A stretch of DNA of 64,000 nucleotides, taken from assembly GCF_031801495.1 (NCBI RefSeq), contig NZ_JAOEGC010000001.1:1550001-1614000 (forward strand), in the 5' to 3' direction. The notes under the pieces are model-generated. The model saw nothing but the letters and a program-made list of their open reading frames with translations. It searched no databases and was not told where the DNA came from. This DNA comes from Agrobacterium tumefaciens_K (GTDB lineage Bacteria; Pseudomonadota; Alphaproteobacteria; Rhizobiales; Rhizobiaceae). The number at the start of each line of letters is the position of its first letter. Position 1 is the first letter of the stretch. Made by a program: the position numbers and the translations under genes. Shown one piece after another: positions 9,101 to 18,488 of this stretch.

Positions 9101-9298
9101 GGCAGGTTATCCTTGAATATGAGGAAAGGCCGCGCCATAGGTGGGCCTCTCCGAACGCATGTTGCTCCACGTCTTTCTAGCCCAAAGAGCATTCGAAATG
9201 AACCCGCATGCATGTCTTCGGTTGTTGAAATACAGGTATATGCTGGGCGTGACCGGTTTCAATGGAAGCTGACGCGCCCGCAGGACAAGGAAAGACCG

Positions 9299-9982
9299 AT
9301 GCAGCCTTCCATTCTGCCCCACGAATTCTGGCAGGACATTCTTGAGCCCGGCACATGCGAAACGACTGGTACGCATTCGGCATTCTTTCCGGCTGAACTT
9401 CAGGACGGACGGCAGATCCGCCTGCCGATTCGCCCGCTTGCCGATGGCGAACACGCGCTGGCGTCGCTGATCGTCAATCAGGCGTCCTTCGAGGTCGTCG
9501 AGGCGCTGGCTGCCGATCTTGCCGGGAAGCTGCGGCCGTTCCAGCCGGAGGTGGTGGTGGGACTTCCGACACTCGGGCTGACGCTGGCCTCTGCCGTCGC
9601 CCGTCATCTCGGACACAGTCGTTACGTGCCGCTCGGCACGTCGCGCAAATTCTGGTATCTGGATGAGCTGTCGGTGCCGATGTCTTCCATCACCACCAGA
9701 CAGGAAAAACGGCTCTATATCGACCCGCGCATGCTACCGCTCCTTGAAAACCGCCGTGTTGCTCTGGTGGATGACGTGATCTCCAGCGGTACATCCATCA
9801 TCGCCGGTCTGTCGTTGCTGTCCGCTTCCGGAATCGAGCCGGTCGTGGTCGGCGCAGCGATGCTGCAGTCGGATCGCTGGCGGGAAAAACTGGCTGCGGC
9901 AGGCCCACAATGGCCGGAACGCGTTCGCGGTGTTTTTGCGACGCCGATTCTCAGAAAAACCGAGGGCGAATGGCAGGCTTGA
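9299..9982 (+). CDS. phosphoribosyltransferase family protein
   Basis: A 227-residue type I phosphoribosyltransferase. The PRPP-binding loop reads VALVDDVISSGTSI (about residues 154-167), matching the acidic pair plus small-residue pattern of the family. I chose the ATG at 9299, preceded by AAGGAAAG. The frame is open far upstream, but that part is antisense to the M20 gene and not family-like. It could be an adenine/xanthine-type salvage enzyme, which would suit the purine operon about 4 kb away, or a PRT-like regulator. The base-recognition region does not identify the substrate. Confidence 0.82.
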   Translation: MQPSILPHEFWQDILEPGTCETTGTHSAFFPAELQDGRQIRLPIRPLADGEHALASLIVNQASFEVVEALAADLAGKLRPFQPEVVVGLPTLGLTLASAVARHLGHSRYVPLGTSRKFWYLDELSVPMSSITTRQEKRLYIDPRMLPLLENRRVALVDDVISSGTSIIAGLSLLSASGIEPVVVGAAMLQSDRWREKLAAAGPQWPERVRGVFATPILRKTEGEWQA

Positions 9983-10189
9983 CGATCCTCAAGATCGGCG
10001 CTGATTAAAGTGTGATAATTTCAACGCCGTCTGTTTTCCGTCTTGCGAAGCTTCGAAAGATCGTCCTAAGATTGTCTCCGACAGACTATGAGCGCCGTCA
10101 GCATCTGCTGCGGTTGCTTTTCGCGCGGTGTCATTCCGGCGTCTGCCGTCCCCATCTTATCGCTACCGGTTTATTTGGAATTTCCTCCC

Positions 10190-11245
10190 ATGCATGCAGT
10201 TTTCGACGGTCATAATGATGTGCTGCTTCGGTTGTGGCGCAACAGCAAGGCCGGTGCTGACCCGGTGGTGGAATTCCGCGATGGAACACGTGAAGGCCAT
10301 ATCGATGCGCCGCGTTCGCGGGCCGGAGGTCTGGCTGGCGGCATCTGCGCCATCTACATTCCGTCTGGCGATCTCATCCTTCAGGAACCGGACGAAAACG
10401 GCCATTACGTAACGCCGCTCGCCGCCCCGCTGGAGCGTCAGCCCTCGCTTGATGTTGCCATCGAGAAGGCCGCCATCGCCCTGCGGCTGGATCAGGCCGG
10501 TGCGTGGAAGCTCTGCCGCTCGACGGCGGATATCCGTAAGGCCATGGCCGACAACATCTTCGCCGCCGTGCTGCACATGGAAGGTTGCGAGCCCATCGGC
10601 CCCGATCTCGATGCGCTGGAAGTGTTTTATGCTGCCGGTCTGCGGTCGCTCGGTCCGGTCTGGAGCCGCCACAATGTTTTCGGTCACGGCGTTCCCTTCG
10701 CTTATCCCATGTCGCCGGATACCGCGCCGGGCCTGACAGATGCCGGTTTTGAACTGGTGAAGCGTTGCAATAAGCTCGGCATTCTCATCGATCTCGCGCA
10801 TATCACCGAAAAAGGTTTCTGGGATGTGGCCAGGACCACCGATCAGCCGCTGATCGCCAGCCATTCGAACGTCCACGCCCTCACGCCGGTTGCCCGCAAC
10901 CTCACCGACAGGCAGATGGATGCGATCAAGGAGAGCAGGGGGCTGGTCGGCCTGAACTATGCCGTGACGATGCTTCGCCCCGACGCTCGCGACGATGCCA
11001 ACACGCCGCTGTCGGATATGGTGAAGCACATCGACTACATGGTCGAGCGTATGGGCATCGATTGCGTGGCGCTCGGCTCGGACTTCGACGGCGCCACCGT
11101 GCCGGTCGGCATCGCCGATGCAAGCGGCAATCACAATCTGGTTGCGGCGCTGAAATCGGCGGGCTACGGTGATGATGACCTAGCGAAAATCTGCCGGGAA
11201 AACTGGCTGCGCGTCCTATCCCAGGCATGGCACGAAGCCGCCTGA
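10190..11245 (+). CDS. membrane dipeptidase family protein (peptidase M19)
   Basis: A 351-residue renal-dipeptidase-type zinc hydrolase. The zinc ligands are visible in order: HND at residues 8-10, the Glu in HMEGCEP (about 126), the His in the SHSNVHAL segment and the GSDFDG motif near the C-terminus. The ATG at 10190 puts the HND motif at the normal N-terminal place; a longer open frame from 10088 has no family match. Bacterial M19 enzymes often hydrolyse dipeptides, including those with a D-residue at the C-terminal position. The gene lies 40 bases before a peptide-type binding protein and heads its operon, suggesting import followed by cleavage. Confidence 0.9.
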   Translation: MHAVFDGHNDVLLRLWRNSKAGADPVVEFRDGTREGHIDAPRSRAGGLAGGICAIYIPSGDLILQEPDENGHYVTPLAAPLERQPSLDVAIEKAAIALRLDQAGAWKLCRSTADIRKAMADNIFAAVLHMEGCEPIGPDLDALEVFYAAGLRSLGPVWSRHNVFGHGVPFAYPMSPDTAPGLTDAGFELVKRCNKLGILIDLAHITEKGFWDVARTTDQPLIASHSNVHALTPVARNLTDRQMDAIKESRGLVGLNYAVTMLRPDARDDANTPLSDMVKHIDYMVERMGIDCVALGSDFDGATVPVGIADASGNHNLVAALKSAGYGDDDLAKICRENWLRVLSQAWHEAA

Positions 11246-11285
11246 AACCGAGTGAAATCAATCCAATAACAAAAGGGGAGATCTT

Positions 11286-12926
11286 ATGATCAAATCGCTC
11301 AACAAATCCATGCGCATTCTCGGCACCAGCGCGGCGCTGTCGCTGCTGATGCTCTCTGCTCCACAGGCTTTTGCCGCAACGCCAGCCGATACGCTGGTCG
11401 AAGGCTTCGCCATCGACGATATCATCTCGCTCGATCCGGGTGAGGCGTTCGAGCTCTCTGCAGCCGAAGTCACCGGCAACACCTACAGCAAGCTGGTTTC
11501 CATCGACCTCAACGACACCTCCAAGGTTGTCGGCGATCTGGCCGAAAGCTGGACGACCTCCGAAGATGGCCTGACCTATACCTTCAAGCTGAAGTCCGGC
11601 CTGAAGTTCGCTTCCGGTAACCCGATCACGGCTGAAGACGTCGCGTTCTCGTTCGAGCGCGCCGTCAAGCTCGACAAGTCGCCTGCATTCCTGCTGACGC
11701 AGTTCGGCCTCAACGGCGATAACGTCACGGAAAAGGCAAAGGCGTCGGATGAGAGCACTTTCGTTCTGACGGTCGACAAACCATACGCACCGAGCTTCGT
11801 GCTGAACGTGCTGACGGCAACCGTTGCCGCCGTGGTGGACAAGAAGCTCGTCACCGAGAAGGCGCAGCCCGTTACCCCGAGCGCCGATTACAAATACGAT
11901 AACGATTTTGGCAATGCGTTCCTGAAGACCGGTTACGCGGGCTCCGGCCCGTACAAGATTCTCGGCTGGAAGGCCAACGAGGCTGTCATTCTGGAAGCCA
12001 ACCCGAACTACTATGGCGAAGCGCCGAAGCTGAAGCGCGTTGTCTACCGTCACATGAAGGAGAGCTCCGGCCAGCGCCTGGCGCTTGAGAACGGCGACAT
12101 CGACGTTGCCCGCAACCTCGAGCCGGGTGACATGGAAGCCGTTTCCAAGAAGGAAGGCCTGGCCGTGACCTCCGCGCCGAAGGGTACCGTCTATTACTTC
12201 AGCCTCAACCAGAAGAACGAGAACCTGAAGAAGCCGGAAGTCGTCGAGGCGTTCAAATACCTCGTGGACTACGATGCGATTGGCGCGACGCTCATCAAGG
12301 GCATCGGCGAAATCCACCAGACGTTCCTGCCGAAGGGCCAGCTCGGCGCGCTTGACGAGAACCCCTACAAGCTTGACGTCGCCAAGGCCAAGGAACTGCT
12401 GGCGAAGGCTGGTCTGAAGGATGGCTTCACCGTCACCATGGACGTGCGCAACACGCAGCCGGTCACCGGCATTGCCGAAAGCGTGCAGCAGACGCTGGCA
12501 CAGGCTGGCATCAAGCTGGAAATCATTCCCGGCGACGGCAAGCAGACGCTGACCAAGTACCGCGCCCGCACGCACGACATCTACATCGGCCAGTGGGGTT
12601 CGGACTACTTCGATCCGAACTCGAACGCGGAAACCTTCACGATCAACTACGACAACTCCGACGAAGGCAAGAACAAGACGCTTGCTTGGCGTAATGCCTG
12701 GGATGTTCCGGATCTGACCAAGGAAACGCAGTCCGCGCTTCTGGAGAAGGACAGCGCCAAGCGTGCCAAGATCTATGAAGACCTTCAGAAGAAGGTTCTG
12801 GAAACGGGTCCGTTCGTCGTGATCTTCCAGCAGACCGAAGTGGCTGGTTACTCCGCGAAGCTGAAGGGTCTGAAGCTCGGGCCGAGCTTCGACACCAACT
12901 TCGTCTACACGATTTCCAAGGAATAG
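11286..12926 (+). CDS. peptide-type ABC transporter substrate-binding protein
   Basis: A 546-residue family 5 extracellular solute-binding protein (DppA/OppA type). It begins with a signal peptide: basic N-terminus MIKSLNKSMR, a hydrophobic core and a likely cleavage after AFA near residue 28. The mature protein shows the family's early LAESWTTSEDGLTYTFKLK segment. A good ribosome-binding site (AGGGGAG) precedes the ATG. It is followed by two permeases and two ATPases on the same strand, so the importer is complete. The dipeptidase upstream points to dipeptides or peptide-like compounds as ligand. Confidence 0.93.
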   Translation: MIKSLNKSMRILGTSAALSLLMLSAPQAFAATPADTLVEGFAIDDIISLDPGEAFELSAAEVTGNTYSKLVSIDLNDTSKVVGDLAESWTTSEDGLTYTFKLKSGLKFASGNPITAEDVAFSFERAVKLDKSPAFLLTQFGLNGDNVTEKAKASDESTFVLTVDKPYAPSFVLNVLTATVAAVVDKKLVTEKAQPVTPSADYKYDNDFGNAFLKTGYAGSGPYKILGWKANEAVILEANPNYYGEAPKLKRVVYRHMKESSGQRLALENGDIDVARNLEPGDMEAVSKKEGLAVTSAPKGTVYYFSLNQKNENLKKPEVVEAFKYLVDYDAIGATLIKGIGEIHQTFLPKGQLGALDENPYKLDVAKAKELLAKAGLKDGFTVTMDVRNTQPVTGIAESVQQTLAQAGIKLEIIPGDGKQTLTKYRARTHDIYIGQWGSDYFDPNSNAETFTINYDNSDEGKNKTLAWRNAWDVPDLTKETQSALLEKDSAKRAKIYEDLQKKVLETGPFVVIFQQTEVAGYSAKLKGLKLGPSFDTNFVYTISKE

Positions 12927-12958
12927 TCCGGCTGGACCGGTCCCTTGGGTATCGTTGA

Positions 12959-14029
12959 ATGAGTACCGTTGAAGCGAACACCAGGGCGAGGCGGCGCGGC
13001 AAAAGCCGCGCCAACGCCCGCCTGAAAGCCGTTCTCGGCTTTGCACTCACCGTCATCACCACCTTTCTGGGGTTGCTGGCGGTGACCTTTTTCATTGGCC
13101 GTGTCGTTCCCATCGACCCGGCGCTGGCTATCGTCGGTGACCGTGCCCCCGCCCATGTGGTGGAAAGGGTGCGCGAACAGCTCGGCCTCAACCTGCCGCT
13201 CTGGCAGCAGTTCTTTATCTATCTGAAACAGGCACTTTCGGGCGATTTCGGAATCTCCGTCCTCACCACCAATCCGGTGATGGAAGACATCAAACGCGTT
13301 TTTCCGGCAACCATCGAGCTTGCCACGCTCGGTACCATCATCGGTGCGGTCTTCGGCATTCCGCTCGGCGTTCTCGCCGCCGTCAAGCGCGGCAGCATTG
13401 CCGACCAGATCGTCCGCGTCATCGGCTTGATCGGATATTCCGTGCCGATCTTCTGGCTCGGCCTTCTGGCGTTGCTGGTGTTTTATGCGCGCCTGCAATG
13501 GGTGGCCTATCCGGGGCGCATGGATATCGTCTACGAATTCTCCTTCACGCCTGTCACCGGCTTCTTCATGATCGACGCGATCTGGCAGCGGCAATGGGAC
13601 GTGCTGTGGGATCTGTTCCGCCACATCATCCTGCCCGCCTGCCTGCTCGGTTACTTCTCGTTGGCCTATATCAGCCGTATGACTCGTTCCTTCATGCTGA
13701 ACGAGCTGAGCCAGGAATATATCGTCGCGGCCCGCGCCAAGGGTCTGTCGGAAACCCGTATCATCTGGTTCCATGCACTGCGCAATGCCGCCGTGCCGCT
13801 GGTGACGGTGATCGCGCTTTCCTACGCCGGTCTGCTGGAAGGTTCGGTATTGACCGAAACCATCTTCGCCTGGCCGGGGCTCGGGCTTTACATCACCAAT
13901 TCCCTGCAGAATGCGGATATGAATGCCGTTCTCGGCGGCACGATCGTGATTGGCGCCATTTTCGTCGGCATCAATCTTTTCTCCGATCTGCTTTACAGGA
14001 CGCTTGATCCAAGGACGCGAAGCCGATGA
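12959..14029 (+). CDS. peptide-type ABC transporter permease, DppB type
   Basis: A 356-residue inner-membrane permease. Residues 1-20 are very basic (EANTRARRRGKSRANAR) and cytoplasmic, then a first helix at about 24-46. The periplasmic region contains the DppB-type PIDPALAIVGDRA segment, and the EAA-like loop (YIVAARAKGLSETRI) is near residue 255. It is slightly longer than the usual 310-340 residues because of the basic N-terminus. Its stop overlaps the start of the DppC-type gene by 4 bases (ATGA). Confidence 0.93.
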   Translation: MSTVEANTRARRRGKSRANARLKAVLGFALTVITTFLGLLAVTFFIGRVVPIDPALAIVGDRAPAHVVERVREQLGLNLPLWQQFFIYLKQALSGDFGISVLTTNPVMEDIKRVFPATIELATLGTIIGAVFGIPLGVLAAVKRGSIADQIVRVIGLIGYSVPIFWLGLLALLVFYARLQWVAYPGRMDIVYEFSFTPVTGFFMIDAIWQRQWDVLWDLFRHIILPACLLGYFSLAYISRMTRSFMLNELSQEYIVAARAKGLSETRIIWFHALRNAAVPLVTVIALSYAGLLEGSVLTETIFAWPGLGLYITNSLQNADMNAVLGGTIVIGAIFVGINLFSDLLYRTLDPRTRSR

Positions 14030-14958
14030 CGACTTCGACCGAAACATTGAAACCATACAGCCGGGCATGGCTGCTTTCAGACCGCCCGGCCTCGCGCAAA
14101 CAGGCACGGCTCGGCCGCGCCTATGTCATCTGGCGGCGGTTTTCCGAAAACCGTCTGGCGCTTCTCGGCCTCGGCATCATTCTCGCCCTGCTGTTCGTCG
14201 CGCTGTTTGCCGATGTGCTGGCGCCGCACAATCCGGTGCAGGGCGATCTGCGAAATTCTCGGCTTCTGCCGCCCGGCACGGCCGGTTACTGGCTCGGCAC
14301 GGACGATCAAGGCCGCGATATTCTCTCGCGTCTCATTCACGGCTCGCGGCTGACCCTGTTCGTCGTGCTTCTGGTGGCGGTCATCGCTGCGCCCGTCGGG
14401 CTGATCGTCGGAACCGTCTCCGGTTACGCCGGCGGCTGGGTGGATGCATTCCTGATGCGCATCACCGACATTTTCCTTGCCTTCCCGAAGCTCGTTCTGG
14501 CGCTGGCGCTGGTGGCGGCGCTCGGACCCGGCATTGAAAACGCGGTGCTTGCCATCGCGCTTACCTCATGGCCGCCTTACGCCCGTATCGCGCGCGCAGA
14601 GACGATGACCTTCCGCAACTCGGACTTCATCGCTGCGGTGAAACTCATGGGCGCATCGCCGCTGCGCATCGTGATGAAACACGTCATGCCGCTCTGCCTG
14701 TCGTCGCTCATCGTGCGTGTCACGCTGGATATGGCGGGGATCATCCTCACCGCTGCCGGTCTTGGTTTCCTTGGCCTTGGCGCACAGCCGCCGCTTCCAG
14801 AATGGGGCGCGATGATCGCTTCCGGGCGTCGTTTCATTCTCGACCAGTGGTGGGTAGCGGCCATGCCGGGTGCCGCGATCCTGATCGTCAGCCTCGGTTT
14901 CAACCTGCTTGGCGATGGTCTGCGCGACGCACTGGACCCCAAGGAGGCGGGCCAATGA
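14026..14958 (+). CDS. peptide-type ABC transporter permease, DppC type
   Basis: The 310-residue partner permease. The N-terminal OppC-type segment precedes the first helix at about residues 44-66, followed by LGTDDQGRDILSRLIHGSR, the hallmark of DppC/OppC proteins. The EAA loop (FIAAVKLMGASPLRIVMKHV) is near residue 200, and the C-terminus ends in GFNLLGDGLRDALDPK. It overlaps its upstream partner by 4 bases and the following ATPase by 4 bases, consistent with coupled translation. Confidence 0.94.
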   Translation: MTTSTETLKPYSRAWLLSDRPASRKQARLGRAYVIWRRFSENRLALLGLGIILALLFVALFADVLAPHNPVQGDLRNSRLLPPGTAGYWLGTDDQGRDILSRLIHGSRLTLFVVLLVAVIAAPVGLIVGTVSGYAGGWVDAFLMRITDIFLAFPKLVLALALVAALGPGIENAVLAIALTSWPPYARIARAETMTFRNSDFIAAVKLMGASPLRIVMKHVMPLCLSSLIVRVTLDMAGIILTAAGLGFLGLGAQPPLPEWGAMIASGRRFILDQWWVAAMPGAAILIVSLGFNLLGDGLRDALDPKEAGQ

Positions 14959-15791
14959 GTGTACCGCTTCTCACCGTCGAAAACCTGCGCGTCAGCTTCC
15001 CCACCCGCACCGGGCTGGTGGAAGCGGTGCGTGGTGTTTCCTTTACGCTCGGACGTGAGCGTCTCGGCATCGTTGGCGAGTCCGGTTCCGGCAAATCGCA
15101 GACCGGCCGCGCGATCATGGGGCTGACGCCGAAGGCAGCGCGCATTGAGGCCGATGCGCTGCGTTTCGGTGATATCGATCTGCTGAATGTTTCTGCAAGG
15201 GAACGCCGCATCATGCGCGGCAAGCGCATGGCGATGATCCTGCAGGACCCGAAATATTCGCTGAACCCGGTCATGACCATCGGTCGCCAGATCATGGAAA
15301 CGCTGCGCACGCATGAGAATATCGGCTCGTCTGCAGCGCGCAAGCGTGCACTCGACATGCTGGAAGCGGTGCAGATCCGCGATCCCGAACGCGTGTTCGA
15401 CCTTTATCCGCATGAAGTATCCGGCGGCATGGGCCAGCGCGTCATGATCGCCATGATGCTGGTCTGCGGCCCGGAACTTCTGATTGCCGATGAGCCGACC
15501 TCGGCGCTGGACGTGACGGTGCAGCTCGAAGTGCTCGACATTCTCGACAAGCTGGTGCGCGATCGCGGCATGGGGCTGATTTTCGTGAGCCACGATCTGC
15601 GTCTAGTCTCTTCGTTCTGCGACCGCGTTCTGGTCATGTACGCGGGCAAGGTCGTGGAAGAACTTGCGTCGGCCAATCTGAAGGAAGCAAAGCATCCCTA
15701 TACGCAAGGTCTGCTGAACTGCCTGCCGGAAATCGGCGGACACCGGCATCCGCTGCCCGTTCTGGATCGCAAGCCGGAGTGGCGCGCATGA
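14955..15791 (+). CDS. peptide-type ABC transporter ATP-binding protein, DppD type
   Basis: A 278-residue ATPase. Walker A is GESGSGKSQ (about residues 41-49), the signature VSGGMGQR and Walker B LLIADEPTSALDV. The C-terminal HPYTQGLLNCLP stretch is the start of the oligopeptide-transporter tail, which is short here. I chose the ATG at 14955 because it overlaps the preceding stop (ATGA) and gives a family-like N-terminus (MSVPLLTVENLRVSF). It overlaps the next ATPase by 4 bases. It should pair with the DppF-type subunit to drive the importer. Confidence 0.93.
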   Translation: MSVPLLTVENLRVSFPTRTGLVEAVRGVSFTLGRERLGIVGESGSGKSQTGRAIMGLTPKAARIEADALRFGDIDLLNVSARERRIMRGKRMAMILQDPKYSLNPVMTIGRQIMETLRTHENIGSSAARKRALDMLEAVQIRDPERVFDLYPHEVSGGMGQRVMIAMMLVCGPELLIADEPTSALDVTVQLEVLDILDKLVRDRGMGLIFVSHDLRLVSSFCDRVLVMYAGKVVEELASANLKEAKHPYTQGLLNCLPEIGGHRHPLPVLDRKPEWRA

Positions 15792-16537
15792 CGACAGTTC
15801 TTTCCGTTAAAGAAATGGTCGTTGATTTCGACGGCTATCTTGCGCTCGATCACGTCAGCATCGATGTGGCGCAGGGCGAATCCTTCGGCATCGTCGGTGA
15901 ATCCGGCTCCGGCAAATCGACGCTTTTGCGCGCTGTTGCCGGTCTGAACCACTTCGAAAGCGGCACATTGATGGTGGAGGGACGCTCCTACACTGGCAAG
16001 CGCCGCGACAAGAGCTTTTACCGCGATGTGCAGATGGTGTTTCAGGATCCTTACGGTTCCCTGCATCCGCGCCAGACGGTGGACGCCCTGCTGCTCGAAC
16101 CGCTGCTGATCCACGGCCTCGACAATAAAGAGCAGCGCATTGCGCGGGCACTGGACGAGGTAGGGCTGGGTTCCGGTTTCCGCTTTCGTTATTCGCATCA
16201 GCTTTCCGGCGGCCAGCGTCAGCGCATCGCCATAGCCCGTGCCCTGATCGTCGAACCGAAAGTGCTTCTGCTGGATGAGCCGACGTCGGCGCTGGACGCT
16301 TCCATCCAGGCCGAAATCCTCAACCTGCTGGAACAGGCGCGCAAGGATCGTAATCTGACCTTCGTCATGGTCAGCCACGATCTCGGCGTCATCAGCCACA
16401 TGTGCGACCGTCTGGCTGTGATGAAAAGCGGCACGGTGGTGGAAATGCTGGCGGCGGAAGCGCTGGAAAGCCGCAATTTTACCGCGGATTATACGCGGCA
16501 ATTGCTGGTGGCGAGCGAAGGCTTCAAACGCGATTGA
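15788..16537 (+). CDS. peptide-type ABC transporter ATP-binding protein, DppF type
   Basis: A 249-residue ATPase and last gene of the importer operon. Walker A is GESGSGKST (about residues 37-45), the signature LSGGQRQR and Walker B LLLDEPTSALDAS. The start at 15788 overlaps the previous stop (ATGA). It is short for DppF (usually about 320 residues): the C-terminal oligopeptide-transporter extension is largely missing, but all nucleotide-binding motifs are intact. A RIME-like repeat follows and probably marks the end of the operon. Confidence 0.92.
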   Translation: MTTVLSVKEMVVDFDGYLALDHVSIDVAQGESFGIVGESGSGKSTLLRAVAGLNHFESGTLMVEGRSYTGKRRDKSFYRDVQMVFQDPYGSLHPRQTVDALLLEPLLIHGLDNKEQRIARALDEVGLGSGFRFRYSHQLSGGQRQRIAIARALIVEPKVLLLDEPTSALDASIQAEILNLLEQARKDRNLTFVMVSHDLGVISHMCDRLAVMKSGTVVEMLAAEALESRNFTADYTRQLLVASEGFKRD

Positions 16538-16567
16538 TGCGTGACGGTGACGTTGCTACAAACGCCC

Positions 16568-16681
16568 TAATTCCCGTGCTCGTCACAGGAATCCAGCTGC
16601 CGCACGTCCGTGTGGCAAAAGGACTTTTTCAGCCCAAAGACTTGGGCTGACTGGATCCCTGTGACAGGCACAGGGATGAGG
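16568..16681. repeat. RIME-like intergenic palindromic element, copy 1
   Basis: A 114-base element bounded by arms TTCCCGTGCTCGTCACAGG and CCCTGTGACAGGCACAGGG, with an inner stem AGCCCAAAGACTTGGGCT. It belongs to the same family as the copies at 22465-22581 and 62844-62970, but is the most diverged. It fills the gap between the importer operon and the LysR gene; the GTG alternative start of that gene falls next to its edge. Confidence 0.75.
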
Positions 16682-16694
16682 GGTGGATGTAGCC

Positions 16695-17597
16695 ATGCAG
16701 TTGCGCGCATTGATGTATTTCGATGAACTCGTCCGCACCAATTCCATGCGTGCGGCGGCAGAAAACCTGAACGTCGCGCCAACGGCGGTGAGCCGACAGA
16801 TCGAAAATCTCGAATATTATTTCGGTTCTCCGCTCGTGGAGCGCTCCAGCCGTGGCGTGAAGCTCACGGCTGCGGGCGAGTTGCTGGCGGCGCGCGCTGG
16901 AAAGACGCTGCGCGAACTCGATCACGTTCATCAGTTGATCGACGATCTCAAGGGCTTGCAGCGCGGGCGCGTGACGATCTATGCCAACGGCGCGACGGTC
17001 GCGAACTTGCTGGCACCTGTACTGGCGCAGTTCAGCCTGAGATATCCCAAGCTCCGTTTTGCGGTGAACATCACCAGCGCCCGGCAGGCGCTGGACGCCT
17101 TGGGAGCGGCGGAAGCCGATCTCGTGGTCAGCCTGTTTGCGCCCAAGGTATCGGGTGTAAAGGTCCGTTCCCGCACCCGTATCAGCTACGATGTTATTCT
17201 GCCTGCGGGCCATCCGCTTGCGGCGCAGGCGGAGATTTCGCTGAAAGAACTGGCGTCCCTGCCGCTTGCCCTGCCGGACACGAGTTTTGCGGCGCGACAG
17301 GCCTTCGACGCGCTGTTTGCCGATGCCGGTGTTGAACTCGATCCTGTTTTTATCACCAGTTCGCTGGAAATGCTGAAGGAGCTTGTGCTCGGCAATGCTG
17401 CTGCCACGCTTCTGCCGTCGCTTACGGTGGCGCGGGAAATCCGCAGCGGCCAGATGATCGCCGTTCCGCTTGCCGGAAAAAAGGGTATTCACACCCAGAT
17501 CGAACTGTGCGTGGCGCCAGACCGGCAGCTTTCCTTCGCCGCCTCCAAGCTTGCCGATTTCATCGAGCGCTTCATGCGCGAGGCGACTGCGGGTTGA
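16695..17597 (+). CDS. LysR-family transcriptional regulator
   Basis: A 300-residue LysR regulator with the winged helix-turn-helix in its first 65 residues (recognition segment VAPTAVSRQIENLEYYFG) and a substrate-binding domain after about residue 90. I chose the ATG at 16695 because it gives the normal family N-terminus; a GTG four codons earlier (16683) is possible but abuts a repeat. It follows the dipeptidase/importer operon on the same strand and may control it, but it is not divergent from it, so the target is uncertain. Confidence 0.9.
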   Translation: MQLRALMYFDELVRTNSMRAAAENLNVAPTAVSRQIENLEYYFGSPLVERSSRGVKLTAAGELLAARAGKTLRELDHVHQLIDDLKGLQRGRVTIYANGATVANLLAPVLAQFSLRYPKLRFAVNITSARQALDALGAAEADLVVSLFAPKVSGVKVRSRTRISYDVILPAGHPLAAQAEISLKELASLPLALPDTSFAARQAFDALFADAGVELDPVFITSSLEMLKELVLGNAAATLLPSLTVAREIRSGQMIAVPLAGKKGIHTQIELCVAPDRQLSFAASKLADFIERFMREATAG

Positions 17598-17739
17598 GAT
17601 CACCCGAGCTTTTGCTTCTCCCGAACGCCTCTGAAACTATTTCAGGCGTCTCCTCGTCTTTTGCTGCGTCCCCATTGAGGGCGCCGAGCCTTAAAGGGCG
17701 CAACCTGCGTCTGGGCTATCGGAAGGAGGAGAATTTGTC

Positions 17740-18297
17740 ATGTCCAATCTCGCAATTCGTCTCGCCACCTGTGCAGCCATCGTCGTGATGGCCGGTTCAA
17801 CCGCTTATGCCGCAAATCCCAAGGTCGGAGGAGCAGCGATGTATGAAAACAAGAACATCGTTGAAAACGCCGTGAACTCCAAAGATCACACCACGCTGGT
17901 GGCGGCGGTGAAAGCGGCGGGTCTGGTGGAAACGTTGCAGGGCAAAGGGCCGTTCACCGTTTTCGCGCCCACCAATGAAGCCTTCGCAGCACTGCCGAAA
18001 GGTACTGTCGACACGCTTCTGAAGCCCGAAAACAAGGCGCAGCTGACCAAGGTTCTGACCTGCCACGTCGTTGCGGCAGATGCCCTGTCCAGCGCAATCG
18101 AAAAAATGATCAAGGACGATAACGGCACGCATGACGTCAAGACCGTCGGCGGCTGCGTGCTGAAGGCCAAGAGCAGCATGGGCAAGATCACGCTGAGGGA
18201 TGAAAACGGCAACGTCGCGCAAGTGACTATTGCCGATGTCAAACAGTCCAACGGCGTTATCCACGTCATAGACAAGGTTCTTCTGCCGAAGATGTGA
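17740..18297 (+). CDS. fasciclin (FAS1) domain-containing secreted protein
   Basis: A 185-residue exported protein. A signal peptide with likely cleavage after AYA (about residue 24) is followed by one FAS1 domain covering residues 45-185. The two conserved boxes are clear: GPFTVFAPTNEAFAALP (about 70-86) and NGVIHVIDKVLLP at the end. A strong ribosome-binding site (GGAAGGAGG) precedes the ATG. FAS1 proteins are adhesive or matrix-associated; single-domain bacterial forms are often controlled by SigK-like ECF factors. Here an ECF sigma factor and anti-sigma factor lie about 1.2 kb downstream, which fits such control, although the promoter is not conclusive. Confidence 0.92.
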   Translation: MSNLAIRLATCAAIVVMAGSTAYAANPKVGGAAMYENKNIVENAVNSKDHTTLVAAVKAAGLVETLQGKGPFTVFAPTNEAFAALPKGTVDTLLKPENKAQLTKVLTCHVVAADALSSAIEKMIKDDNGTHDVKTVGGCVLKAKSSMGKITLRDENGNVAQVTIADVKQSNGVIHVIDKVLLPKM

Positions 18298-18308
18298 TCC
18301 GCACTTTC

Positions 18309-18370
18309 AGAGCGTTTCCAGTCAAAACGCGTAGCGGTTTTGCGTCCGGACAATGCCTGAAACCAAGAAT
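18309..18370. repeat. rhizobial dispersed palindromic repeat, copy 1
   Basis: The element begins AGAGCGTTTCCAG, has a central GCGGTTTTGCGTCCGGA and ends near AATGCCTGAAACC. It is related to the copy at 38343-38404. Repeats of this shape (AGCRTTTCC...CGGTTTT...GTCCGGAAATGC) are scattered between genes across Rhizobiales, from general knowledge. It sits just downstream of the fasciclin gene. Confidence 0.55.
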
Positions 18371-18413
18371 ACAGAGCACGTGCGAAGGCTTCGTTTGAAC
18401 TGGGAATGCTTTT

Positions 18414-18442
18414 GAAGCCGCTCTAGGGAGCGGCTTCTTTTT
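18414..18442 (+). terminator. Rho-independent terminator after the fasciclin gene
   Basis: A perfect 10-base stem GAAGCCGCTC (18414-18423) with GAGCGGCTTC (18428-18437), a TAGG loop and a run of five T. It ends the fasciclin transcript and faces the DUF4394 gene coming from the other strand. Confidence 0.85.
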
Positions 18443-18488
18443 GCAGGATGGGTTACGGGGAGATACCCGCCATCCATATATGTTGCCA

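Noticed and set aside
10926..13046. A 706-codon open frame on the minus strand
   Set aside because: Covers the dipeptidase end and the binding protein in antisense; no recognisable domain. The plus-strand genes have signal peptide and motifs.
16562..16681. Insertion sequence or MITE with transposase
   Set aside because: Inverted arms are present, but there is no coding capacity, and no target-site duplication was seen at any of the three copies.
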